From positions 1,428,512 through 1,492,511 of the forward strand of contig NZ_LGYA01000001.1 in assembly GCF_001273755.1 (NCBI RefSeq): 64,000 bases of DNA, in the 5' to 3' direction. The DNA comes from Peribacillus butanolivorans. GTDB taxonomy: Bacteria > Bacillota > Bacilli > Bacillales > DSM-1321. Within the stretch, counting starts at the first letter, position 1. Every line of letters starts with the position of its first letter. The notes beneath the pieces are model-generated. The model saw only the letters and a program-made list of their open reading frames with translations. It searched no databases and was not told where the DNA came from. The position numbers and the translations under genes are program-made. Below are positions 37,408 through 45,934 of the stretch, piece by piece.

Positions 37408-37968
37408 TTAATGAATGTCGTCAGGATAATAGATAAATATGTAAAAACTAACTAGTTCTTTTGAAGAGTTTATATAGCTATGTTCAGCACTAGAACTAAA
37501 GTTAATTGTTTCATTAGTAGTTAATACAAACTCCTTACCATGTATATCGATTGTAAGTTCACCACTTTTTATCAGTATATATTCTTCACCCAGATGCTTT
37601 TCTGATATATGACTATATCCAGGCTTTAAGTCTACTGTAAAAATTTCGAATTTTTTTTCTGGATGATATGGGAAGATAGAATAGACAAGATAATTTCCAT
37701 TATTATCGATTACTGGAGGTAGTTGATTAATGTTTATTTTTTCAATTTGTGGCTTTACAGCTTCCTTCATAAAAACAGAAAAAGATACTTGCAATCCATT
37801 TGCAATTTTCCATAGAGTAGTGACGGTTGGACTAGATTTCCCTTTTTCAATTTGAGCTAACATCGCTTTGCTAACTCCCGTAAGATCAGCTACTTTATCT
37901 AAACTCAATCCTCGTTTTTTTCTTAAATTGACAAGATTATTGGCTATAATCTCTTCAATAGGTTCCAT
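37408..37968 (-). CDS. XRE-family regulator with C-terminal cupin domain
   Basis: 186 residues. Helix-turn-helix at about 8-62 (NLRKKRGLSLDKVADLTGVS, KSSPTVTTLWKIANGL), followed by a cupin_2 effector domain (about 105-180, with EKHLGEEYILIKSGELTI). The start at 37968 follows TGGAGG by 7 bases; an in-frame upstream ATG at 38013 lies inside the promoter. Divergent from azlCD with overlapping promoters, so it probably controls both itself and amino acid export. Confidence 0.88.
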   Translation of the reverse strand: MEPIEEIIANNLVNLRKKRGLSLDKVADLTGVSKAMLAQIEKGKSSPTVTTLWKIANGLQVSFSVFMKEAVKPQIEKININQLPPVIDNNGNYLVYSIFPYHPEKKFEIFTVDLKPGYSHISEKHLGEEYILIKSGELTIDIHGKEFVLTTNETINFSSSAEHSYINSSKELVSFYIFIYYPDDIH

Positions 37969-37993
37969 AAATAATCCTCCATTAAACTTTTTA

Positions 37994-38022
37994 TTGTTTA
38001 TTATAACATACAAATGTACAAT
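37994..38022 (+). promoter_or_regulatory. Promoter of azlCD
   Basis: TTGTTT, a 17-base spacer, then TACAAT. The transcription start would lie only about 10-20 bases before the azlC start codon. Confidence 0.55.
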
Positions 38023-38029
38023 ATAACAA
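38000..38029 (-). promoter_or_regulatory. Promoter of the XRE-cupin gene
   Basis: On the minus strand TTGTTA, 18 bases, TATAAT. It overlaps the azlCD promoter almost completely, so only one may be occupied at a time. Confidence 0.55.
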
Positions 38030-38039
38030 ACGAGGAGGT

Positions 38040-38765
38040 ATGAATGAAATGTTAAAAGTAATTGATATGGAAGAAAATAATCTTACATTTCATCAAGGGG
38101 TAAAAGATTGCATTCCAACCTTAATAGGATACATCAGTATTGGAATTGCAGCAGGAATTGTTGGAGTATCTTCAAATCTGAGTATATTAGAAATTGCTTT
38201 ATTATCAACATTAGTTTATGCAGGTGCATCTCAGTTTATCATTTGTGCATTATTAGTGTCAGGAAGTCCAATTTCAGTCATTATATTAACAACTTTTATT
38301 GTGAATTTACGAAATTTTTTATTAAGTATGACCCTAGCTCCTCACTTTACTAAATATTCTTTAATGAAAAATATTGGTATTGGAGCACTTGTTACGGATG
38401 AATCATTTGGTGTTGCCATTAACAAAATTATTAAAGGTGAAAAGATTAATGATCAATGGATGAATGGATTAAACATAACAGCCTATATATCCTGGATCAT
38501 ATCCTGCGTTTTAGGAGCGATCTTTGGTAAATGGATTTCTAATCCGGAAATATTTGGATTAGACTTTGCTTTAACAGCAATGTTTTTGACATTACTTGTT
38601 TTACAATTACAAAGCATTAAAGAAGGCAAACTTAAGCTTTACATATCTCTAGTCCTGTATGTTGTAATAACAATGTACCTTCTAAGTATGTTTGTTCCTT
38701 CTCATATAGCTATTATTTTAGCGACTATTATTGTTGCAACAATTGGGGTGATGAGAGACAAATGA
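38040..38765 (+). CDS. azlC: AzlC-family amino acid exporter subunit
   Basis: About 241 residues with some 5-6 membrane segments. TLIGYISIGIAAGIVGVSS and TLVYAGASQFIICALL are the AzlC signature, and FIVNLRNFLLSMTLAPHF follows. With AzlD it exports branched-chain amino acids or analogues. ATG at 38049 (three codons on) has better spacing from GAGGAGG and may be the real start. The stop overlaps the azlD start. Confidence 0.9.
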   Translation: MNEMLKVIDMEENNLTFHQGVKDCIPTLIGYISIGIAAGIVGVSSNLSILEIALLSTLVYAGASQFIICALLVSGSPISVIILTTFIVNLRNFLLSMTLAPHFTKYSLMKNIGIGALVTDESFGVAINKIIKGEKINDQWMNGLNITAYISWIISCVLGAIFGKWISNPEIFGLDFALTAMFLTLLVLQLQSIKEGKLKLYISLVLYVVITMYLLSMFVPSHIAIILATIIVATIGVMRDK

Positions 38766-39088
38766 GTTTTAACTTAACCATTATTCTTGTAATTTTGGGA
38801 TGTGCAATTGTAACCCTTATTCCAAGAATTATTCCATTTTTGGTTGTAAGAAATATTACTCTTCCGGTACCCATAACTAAATGGCTTTCATTTATCCCTA
38901 TTTGCATTCTTACAGCACTTGTCGTTGACAGCATTATCATTGAAGATGAATCTCTAATATCAATTGATTGGAGTGTACTTACTGTTATTGTACCAACTCT
39001 AATTATAGCCTTATGGACGAAGAGTTTATCAGTTACAGTAATAGCTGGAATAGTCTTTATGGCAATTGTAAGGTATATATTCAATTAA
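38762..39088 (+). CDS. azlD: AzlD-family amino acid exporter subunit
   Basis: 108 residues with four hydrophobic segments, typical of AzlD (IVTLIPRIIPFLV near the N-terminus). It overlaps azlC by 4 bases (ATGA) and is its obligate partner. No other azl or brnQ gene is adjacent. Confidence 0.9.
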   Translation: MSFNLTIILVILGCAIVTLIPRIIPFLVVRNITLPVPITKWLSFIPICILTALVVDSIIIEDESLISIDWSVLTVIVPTLIIALWTKSLSVTVIAGIVFMAIVRYIFN

Positions 39089-39990
39089 CAGTTTTAATAA
39101 ATGCATATTAGATTAGTTAATATTTAATTAATTCCATATTTGAGAATCAAAGGTGTTTATTCAGTTATCGGGAGCATGAGTTTAAGAATGGGTGTTGCTG
39201 CGGCAATCCCCATTCTTAAACAAACTTGTGGTTTTAGTAAAATGACAAATAAATTAAAGAAGGCACTTATTTTATATGCTTAATAGGGGCCTTCCTTTTA
39301 TTTTCATATGTTCTCCATATCTAATGTAAATATAAATCTCGAATAGTCTATATTTGGTCGCCACGCCATAAAATCGTCACATTCAACCTTTTAATAGGGG
39401 GGGTGATTATTGATATTTTGGATAGGATACAGCAATTGAATGTTGAAAACCAATACCTGTGTTTTTGCTTCTTTTATTCTTGCTATATAGACTAAATCTT
39501 TTGTTTTATGTTCTAGTTTTAAGACCTTATTCTACACATTTTTTCAAAATTTATTTTCGCTCTAAGCGGGGAGAAATCCTTTTTTAACAACGTTTGTTCT
39601 TAAGTTGACATAGAATTGTAATAAAAAAATATCAGAAAATACTGAAAAAATTAGTAAAATTATGTTAATATATTTAAAAAAAGTATTTTTCAAGGGTATC
39701 ATCGAGAGAAGAGCTAGGGGGCGCTGTCAAAGCTTTAATGGTCGCCAGGACTTATTCCGTGAATTATCATGGTAAAGAATAATCGACTTGGCTATTTATT
39801 TTAGCAAAAAGACTGAATTTTGGCTGAAAGGTAATAGGTAAGATACCTATAATGTTAAAAAACCTCAAAAATAGCCCCTAATTTGAAATTTCGAAGTGAA
39901 TATTTTTTGAAGAATCAGGATTAGCATGTAGTGAAGAGTAATATATTAATAGTATGTTGCTACACATAAAATTGAAATGGAGTTGATAGA
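39089..39990. other. 0.9 kb non-coding stretch
   Basis: No gene. It contains a hairpin at about 39254-39298 (GAAGGC / GCCTTC followed by CTTTT), a TTGACA at 39604-39609 without a good -10, and a GC-richer patch at 39691-39800. Confidence 0.6.
39691..39800 (+). ncRNA. Possible structured RNA or element remnant
   Basis: In a very AT-rich gap, this patch has higher GC, GGCG...CGCC (about 39719-39746) around an AAAGCTTT palindrome, and further short complementary segments. No known RNA family was matched. Confidence 0.2.
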
Positions 39991-40446
39991 ATGGTAAATA
40001 TTACTGGATACGGAAATGGCTCGCAAGAAGCAGTAAATAACTTTGAAAAGTATGTGGGTTTTGAAATCCCTGCGGATTATAAACAATTTCTCCTTGAATA
40101 TAATGGTGGTACCACTACTGTACAAAACTGCAAGTTTTATGTGGATGCGTTAGACACCCTCGTTTGTTTAAATGTATTATATGGATTGGATCTTGAGGAA
40201 AAAGAGCTTGATTTACAGAAATGGCATGAGGAGAATAAAAAAGACTTACATAAGAATTGTATTATCATAGGTAATGACACGTATGCTGGTAAAATCTTGC
40301 TAATATATAACGAAGAGGAAAAAGGAGTTTATTTCTGGGATCAGGGTTGGTATTCGGATCCATCAAGCCAGGATGAAAATATATATAAGGTTGCAGAAAG
40401 TTTTAAATCTTTCATTGAGGGACTGAAGATCCCAGAGGAAATCTAA
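39991..40446 (+). CDS. SMI1/KNR4 (SUKH) family protein
   Basis: 151 residues. IPADYKQFLLEYNGG is the SUKH N-terminal motif, and GNDTYAGKILL and GVYFWDQ match the later strands. SUKH proteins are mostly immunity proteins for polymorphic toxins delivered between cells. No toxin gene is adjacent, so this is either an orphan immunity gene protecting against neighbours or a housekeeping member. GGAGTTGATAG precedes the ATG. Confidence 0.85.
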   Translation: MVNITGYGNGSQEAVNNFEKYVGFEIPADYKQFLLEYNGGTTTVQNCKFYVDALDTLVCLNVLYGLDLEEKELDLQKWHEENKKDLHKNCIIIGNDTYAGKILLIYNEEEKGVYFWDQGWYSDPSSQDENIYKVAESFKSFIEGLKIPEEI

Positions 40447-40643
40447 TTTTATTTGAATCCCCTTGATTGGCTCTGACCTTTCAAGGTTTTTTATTGTGAA
40501 TTTACAAAGAAAGAACAGATTGATATGATTTCTGAGTAGAAGGGAAATTATTACATAAACAAAAGGTGCATTTTCGAATAGGTATATTAATTTCGTGACT
40601 TGTATAATTTGGTATTTCTAACTATTCGTTAGAGGAGGAAAAG

Positions 40644-41351
40644 ATGTATAAAATCTTTTTGGTTGAAGACGATGTCAAAATAGCTGCCATTTTAATCAAT
40701 TATTTAAAAAGATACGGGTATGAAGTTTCTGAAGCTAAGGGGTTAGACCATGTCTTTGTCGAGTTTAAAGAGATGAAGCCTGATTTGGTTTTAATGGATA
40801 TTAATCTACCTTTTTTTGATGGCTTCCATTGGTGCCGCCAAATGAGGACGATTTCAAAAGTTCCCATTTTATTTATCTCAGCAAGGACTGATGAAATGAA
40901 CCAAGTCATGGCAATTGAACATGGCGGTGATGATTATATTACAAAACCATTCCATTTGGAAGTCGTACTAGCGAAAATAAAGAGTGCTCTTCGACGGGCA
41001 TATGGAGAGTATGCGGGAACATCATCACTCCATCAACAGGTAAAAGAAATGGATGGATTAACCCTTTATACGGAAAAGGCGATGATTGAATACCAGCAAA
41101 ATCAGGCGATATTAACCCAAAATGAGTTTCGTTTATTGAATTGTTTAATTCGACAGTACGACACCATTGTTTCTCGTGAAGATTTACTTGAAGCTTTATG
41201 GAATGATGATTCATTTGTTGATGATAATACTTTGACAGTCAATGTCACAAGGGTACGGAGAAAACTCGAAGAAATTGGCGTCAAACATGCCATTCAAACC
41301 AGCAGAGGAAAGGGGTATCGGCTCAAGGTAATGCAAGGTGAAGATAAGTGA
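40644..41351 (+). CDS. bceR: OmpR-type response regulator BceR-like
   Basis: 235 residues. The receiver domain has acidic pocket VEDD, phospho-acceptor Asp in LVLMDINLPFFDG, and Lys in YITKPF. The C-terminal winged helix ends with NVTRVRRKLEEIG and RGKGYRL. It is the first gene of a bceRS-bceAB module for sensing and removing peptide antibiotics such as bacitracin. It should bind TNACA-N4-TGTAA, found at 42407. GAGGAGG precedes the ATG. The stop overlaps bceS. Confidence 0.9.
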   Translation: MYKIFLVEDDVKIAAILINYLKRYGYEVSEAKGLDHVFVEFKEMKPDLVLMDINLPFFDGFHWCRQMRTISKVPILFISARTDEMNQVMAIEHGGDDYITKPFHLEVVLAKIKSALRRAYGEYAGTSSLHQQVKEMDGLTLYTEKAMIEYQQNQAILTQNEFRLLNCLIRQYDTIVSREDLLEALWNDDSFVDDNTLTVNVTRVRRKLEEIGVKHAIQTSRGKGYRLKVMQGEDK

Positions 41352-42409
41352 ATCTACTTTCCTTTATAAAAGACCGTCTTTATTTTATATTTTATACCAT
41401 TGTATTAGTATGTTTACTTATTGTTACATATGTATTAGTCATTCTAGAAGCGGGAAATCAGATATCGATATCTAATATCTTCTATATGATTGTTCTCTCC
41501 ATTTTTATGCTGTTACTATTTTTAGCGATTGATTACATAAGGCATTACCGTTTTCTTAATCAGTTAGTAAGGATGAAGCAAGAACCGAGTTTGACTTTTG
41601 AATTTGTCGAAATCTTTATGAATCCTGTGACAAAGGAACAAAAAGCATGGATTGAGCTTTTTCAGCAAATGAACCAGGCTACTATTACGCAATTACAAGA
41701 ACAAATAAAAATGAAGGAACAATATGAGCTTTTGATTCACCAATGGGTTCATCAAATGAAGACGCCTGTTTCAGTCATTTCTTTACTAATTCAAGAAGGG
41801 AAAAGGACATTTTCGGATGAGTCGATGAAGGGTTTTCTTAAAGAGCTTGGAGAGGAAAATGACCGTTTTCGCAGGGGGCTGGAAATTATTTTACACGGAG
41901 CAAGGCTGCAGCGTTTTTCTGAAGATGTAAAGGCCGAGCCGATTGATTTAATAAATCTAGTCAAGCAAGTAATTAACGAGGAAAAAAAACAGTTCATTCA
42001 ACGGACCATTTATCCCAAGCTTGAAACTGAGAATGAGAATTTTCAAGTGCATTCAGATCGTAAGTGGCTTCACTTTGCCATCAGTCAAGTTGTCTTTAAT
42101 GCATTGAAGTATTCAAGGCAGGGAGTGGGGAATACTATTACGTTCAGCATTACAGAAAAAGATCGTGATATTGTCCTTTGCATTACGGATCAAGGCTTAG
42201 GAATTGCCCCTCATGACATAAAACGAGTGTTTGATCCATTTTTCACAGGAGAAAATGGACGAACACAACAAGAGTCGACGGGAATGGGATTATACTTAGT
42301 AAAGGAAATCGTTAACAGGCTTGGACATAGGGTTAGCATTCAATCGACTGTTTCTGAGGGATCTACAGTGCAATTTCTCTTTAACACAAATACCTTACAT
42401 GAAAGATGA
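41348..42409 (+). CDS. bceS: Intramembrane-sensing histidine kinase BceS-like
   Basis: 353 residues. Two transmembrane helices near the N-terminus (about 14-62) with almost no extracellular loop, the intramembrane-sensing design. The phospho-acceptor His lies near residue 134 in WVHQMKTPVSVI. The ATPase shows NALKYSRQG, DQGLGIAP and GMGLYLVKEI. Kinases of this kind do not sense drug directly but are signalled by the BceAB transporter. It starts inside the bceR stop region (GTGAA overlap). Confidence 0.9.
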   Translation: MNLLSFIKDRLYFIFYTIVLVCLLIVTYVLVILEAGNQISISNIFYMIVLSIFMLLLFLAIDYIRHYRFLNQLVRMKQEPSLTFEFVEIFMNPVTKEQKAWIELFQQMNQATITQLQEQIKMKEQYELLIHQWVHQMKTPVSVISLLIQEGKRTFSDESMKGFLKELGEENDRFRRGLEIILHGARLQRFSEDVKAEPIDLINLVKQVINEEKKQFIQRTIYPKLETENENFQVHSDRKWLHFAISQVVFNALKYSRQGVGNTITFSITEKDRDIVLCITDQGLGIAPHDIKRVFDPFFTGENGRTQQESTGMGLYLVKEIVNRLGHRVSIQSTVSEGSTVQFLFNTNTLHER

Positions 42410-42420
42410 CAAAATTGTAA
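42407..42420 (+). promoter_or_regulatory. BceR operator
   Basis: TGACA-AAAT-TGTAA exactly fits the BceR-type consensus TNACA-N4-TGTAA. It begins with the bceS stop codon and lies upstream of the bceA promoter region (TATACT near 42473). Confidence 0.7.
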
Positions 42421-42507
42421 GGTTGTTAGGCGGTTATGTAATAAACATCGATGTGAGCCTCCTGCTTTATTCTTTATACTTTACTTTAGAAAGAGGAGGT
42501 CATATAG

Positions 42508-43284
42508 ATGGCGATATTAAAAACAGAGCAACTATCCAAAACCTATTTTCAAAAGCAAGGAAATTTATTTCATAAAGCGTTAGACAACTTTACCATGGAT
42601 GTTCAAAAAGGGGAGTTTGTTGGAGTGATGGGACCATCTGGGAGCGGAAAAACAACTTTGCTGAACCTAATGGCAACCATTGATAGGCCCACTTCTGGGA
42701 AAGTTATTCTAAATGAAAAAAACCCTAATGAATTGAAAAACCGTGATCTTGCTTTGTTTCGCAGGAGGGAAATTGGTTTTGTTTTTCAAGATTTTAACCT
42801 TCTTGATACACTCACAGTTCGTGAAAATATTCTTCTTCCTTTAGCGTTAGATCATTATAAACAGCAAGAAATGGAAGATCGAGTAAATCAGTTGGCACAT
42901 CTTCTTAGTATAGAGGGAATTTTAGATAAACGGACTTTTGAAATCTCTGGAGGTCAACAGCAACGAACCTCATGTGCAAGAGCAATGATTCACGAACCAT
43001 CCATTATATTAGCGGACGAACCGACAGGTAATTTAGATTCCAAATCTGCCAAGCAGGTGATGGATACCTTCACAACGCTTCAGAAGGAAAAAGGGGCATC
43101 CATACTAATGGTCACCCATGACCCAACTGCTGCTAGTTTTTGTGATCGGATTCTATTTATTAAAGATGGTAAGTTCTTTTCAGAGGTTCACAATGGAGGG
43201 GTAAGACAGAGCTTCTATCAACGGATTTTAGATACGTTGAGTGTACTGGGAGGTGGCTATCATGAACCTTCGACATCTCGCTAA
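42508..43284 (+). CDS. bceA: Bacitracin-type ABC exporter ATP-binding protein BceA-like
   Basis: 258 residues. Walker A GPSGSGKTTLLN, Q-loop FVFQDFNLLD, signature SGGQQQR, Walker B ILADEPTGNLDS. It energises BceB and, through it, both resistance and signalling. AGAGGAGG precedes the ATG by 8-9 bases. A 98-base gap with the BceR site separates it from bceS, so bceAB has its own inducible promoter. Confidence 0.92.
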   Translation: MAILKTEQLSKTYFQKQGNLFHKALDNFTMDVQKGEFVGVMGPSGSGKTTLLNLMATIDRPTSGKVILNEKNPNELKNRDLALFRRREIGFVFQDFNLLDTLTVRENILLPLALDHYKQQEMEDRVNQLAHLLSIEGILDKRTFEISGGQQQRTSCARAMIHEPSIILADEPTGNLDSKSAKQVMDTFTTLQKEKGASILMVTHDPTAASFCDRILFIKDGKFFSEVHNGGVRQSFYQRILDTLSVLGGGYHEPSTSR

Positions 43285-45202
43285 GAGAAATATCCAAGGA
43301 AATACCCAACGTTATCTTGCCTATTTTTTCAGCATTGTCTTTTCCGTTTCAATCTTTTTTATCTATGCATCCTTTATCTTTCATCCTGACGTTGTCAATG
43401 CGAATATTAGTGGCGGGCAGATTGTGCGTGTTGCTCTTATTGCGGCTGAAATTGTAATCATTGTTTTTTCGGTTTTCTTTATCGCTTATTCTAATGCTGC
43501 TTTTATACAGCCACGAAAAAAAGAGTTTGGTTTGCTTACACTATTTGGAATGTCTAAATCTCAACTTAGAAAACTAATTTATATGGAGCAAACGATTGTG
43601 TCTCTGGTATCGATTGCGATTGGGTTAGGGGTGGGGTTTTTATTTTCAAAGTTGTTTCTAATGATTGTTTCGTCTTTATTAGCGGTCGAAGAACCATTAG
43701 CATTTGTCTTCGTCCCTAAAGCATTTGTTTATACGATTGTTGGTTTCTTTTTATTATTTCAGTTATTATCGCTCCTATCCTTGTTACAAATCGAAAATTT
43801 AGAGGTAGTCGATTTACTAAAAGATAAACAAAAACCAAAAAAGATGCCATTCGTGTCAAAGTGGTTAATTGTATTATCCGTAATTTGTTTAAGTATTTCC
43901 TATTATTTGGCAGCTACTATGACATTAAACAATTCACTTCTACGAGTACTGCCGATTCTATTTTTCGTGCTGATTGGCACTTATTCTTTATTCAGCCAAA
44001 GTATTGTTGCTTTGTGCAGAAGGCTATATAGGAAGAAGAAAAGCTTATATAATGGGACGAATTTAATTACTCAAACTAACCTGATTTTTGATATTAAGAA
44101 TTATTCGAGATTATTCTTTTTAACTTCGATTATTACCGCTGTCATTTTGACAGCGGCTGGAACGCTTTTTATGTTCACTGCAGATTTAAAGAAGCAGGGG
44201 ATGGATAACATTCCACAAGCAATCGGCTGGATAGAAAATGATGCTTCTGTTTATTCCGTTATTGAGCCTTCAGAAGTAGAGAAAACCTTAAAGAAAGATG
44301 GATTTAAGGTACCCTACAAAGTCAATGTGACAGGTGTGCCGGTTACAACTATGATTCCCCAAATAGGTACAGGAGAACCTAGTGAAAATCAGTCATTATT
44401 AATCTCGGAAAGAGACTATAACAAAGTCGCAGCATTTCGAAAGCTAGACCCTGTCGAGTTGTCGGGAGATGAAGCGTTATTTATTTTTCCTTATGCAACA
44501 CTAGATTCTCAATTCGTACAACGAGGTGATCAAAAGGAACTTCATTATGGAAAAAATATCATACAGGTAACTATGTTAGGGCAGCGGAATCAAACCGTAA
44601 TAGCCCCAATCGGATTAGCAACTACTCTGATGGTTGTCGATGATAAGTTGTATACTGATATTACTGATAATGTGCCTCTAAAACAAAAGGTAAGGGTGCG
44701 CGGGTACGAAGTTAAAGATTGGGAGGATGCAATAGAAGCATCTGAGAAAATCGAAAAAATAGCTATTAACCCTGAACAGAATAAAGTGCAAACAAGAGCA
44801 CCGATTTATGAGAAAGTGAGGCAGGGAAGTATGTTAACACTATTTATCGGCCTGTTTGTCAGTTTATTATTCTTTATCGTCCAAGGAAGCATGATGTATC
44901 TTCGTGTGTTTACGAATTTGGAAGATAAAAAAATCCAAATTAATGCTCTTAATCGAATGGGGTTAACACGAAAAGAAATTCGCAAAATCCTAGGCGCTGA
45001 GATACGCATTCTATTTTTTGTTCCTTTTGTAATTGGGATGATTCATGCGATCGTTGCTTTCGTCGCATTAAGTAATTTATTGGGCTCTAATTTGCTCGGC
45101 TATTCGGCTATAGTTATCGGAACCTATTTTCTTCTTCAGCTACTATATTACCAAGTAACAAAGATAATGTATGAGCGGGCAGTTATTAGTACGATTAAAT
45201 AG
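43262..45202 (+). CDS. bceB: Bacitracin-type ABC exporter permease BceB-like
   Basis: 646 residues from the ATG at 43262, the same length as B. subtilis BceB. Ten predicted membrane helices with FtsX-type repeats and one large extracellular domain at about 305-520 that recognises peptide-lipid complexes. GGGAGGTGG precedes the start. It overlaps bceA by 23 bases. Which peptide is recognised cannot be read from the sequence. Confidence 0.92.
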   Translation: MNLRHLAKRNIQGNTQRYLAYFFSIVFSVSIFFIYASFIFHPDVVNANISGGQIVRVALIAAEIVIIVFSVFFIAYSNAAFIQPRKKEFGLLTLFGMSKSQLRKLIYMEQTIVSLVSIAIGLGVGFLFSKLFLMIVSSLLAVEEPLAFVFVPKAFVYTIVGFFLLFQLLSLLSLLQIENLEVVDLLKDKQKPKKMPFVSKWLIVLSVICLSISYYLAATMTLNNSLLRVLPILFFVLIGTYSLFSQSIVALCRRLYRKKKSLYNGTNLITQTNLIFDIKNYSRLFFLTSIITAVILTAAGTLFMFTADLKKQGMDNIPQAIGWIENDASVYSVIEPSEVEKTLKKDGFKVPYKVNVTGVPVTTMIPQIGTGEPSENQSLLISERDYNKVAAFRKLDPVELSGDEALFIFPYATLDSQFVQRGDQKELHYGKNIIQVTMLGQRNQTVIAPIGLATTLMVVDDKLYTDITDNVPLKQKVRVRGYEVKDWEDAIEASEKIEKIAINPEQNKVQTRAPIYEKVRQGSMLTLFIGLFVSLLFFIVQGSMMYLRVFTNLEDKKIQINALNRMGLTRKEIRKILGAEIRILFFVPFVIGMIHAIVAFVALSNLLGSNLLGYSAIVIGTYFLLQLLYYQVTKIMYERAVISTIK

Positions 45203-45934
45203 AATAAGGTGCCAATTAAGAAGGAATCAGACGCTTATTCTCTGATTCCTTCTTGTTTGATATTAAGATATTGAATCCAGATGTTTTTTCTGGTGTGAGC
45301 TACGACTATGAGTGGGAACCTTTGGTGTTCCCTTTCAAATGTTTCTATCCTCATTCTTAAGGAACAGGCCAAATTCAATTTGATTTTTTCAAAATCTATA
45401 AGTAGTTCAATAGTGCCAGCAAGAGTGAAACAGTCTGTTTTTGGTTGAGCTAGATAATATGTTACTAAAAGGTAAATGAAATAATGTGAAAATTGGCATG
45501 TATTGTACTCATAAAACCTTTTCATTCTTGAAATATTTTCATATAAAGGGTAAAATTATTTATTTTAAGAGGCAATAGAATATTATTGGCTTTTTTGAAT
45601 GTTAATAACATAGTTTAGGTGGGGGAACGTATAGTTGGGTGTTGGGTTTTATTAGTTTATTTGTAAAATATAAGGAAGTGGAATGGTTTTTTTAGTTTAT
45701 AAAAATTGGATTTAAAGTAGTTTGAAATGTAAAGAGTTTCAGGATCATAGCAAGTTGAGAAAAATTCAAAAGAACGAAGTGAATTATCTGGTAATTATTT
45801 GATTAAATATAGTCTTATAAGCCTGCTATTATAGAGGTGATTTGATTTTTCTCTATTTCTTTGTCCCTTTATATAGTAAACTCAGAATGGGTTCGTTAAC
45901 TTTTAACTGCTAGAGATGAGGTAAATTTAATGCT
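45203..45934. other. Gap after bceB
   Basis: Contains the bceAB terminator. A 96-codon minus-strand frame (45235-45525) overlaps that terminator, lacks a good ribosome-binding site and is not supported. Nothing else recognisable. Confidence 0.6.
45218..45258 (+). terminator. Terminator of bceAB
   Basis: Perfect 14-bp stem AAGAAGGAATCAGA / TCTGATTCCTTCTT. Confidence 0.9.

Noticed and set aside
42321..42575. Plus-strand 84-codon frame across the bceS-bceA junction
   Set aside because: It lies over the end of bceS, the BceR box and the bceA start; a shadow frame.
45235..45525. Minus-strand 96-codon frame after bceB
   Set aside because: It overlaps the perfect bceAB terminator and lacks a ribosome-binding site and recognisable motifs.
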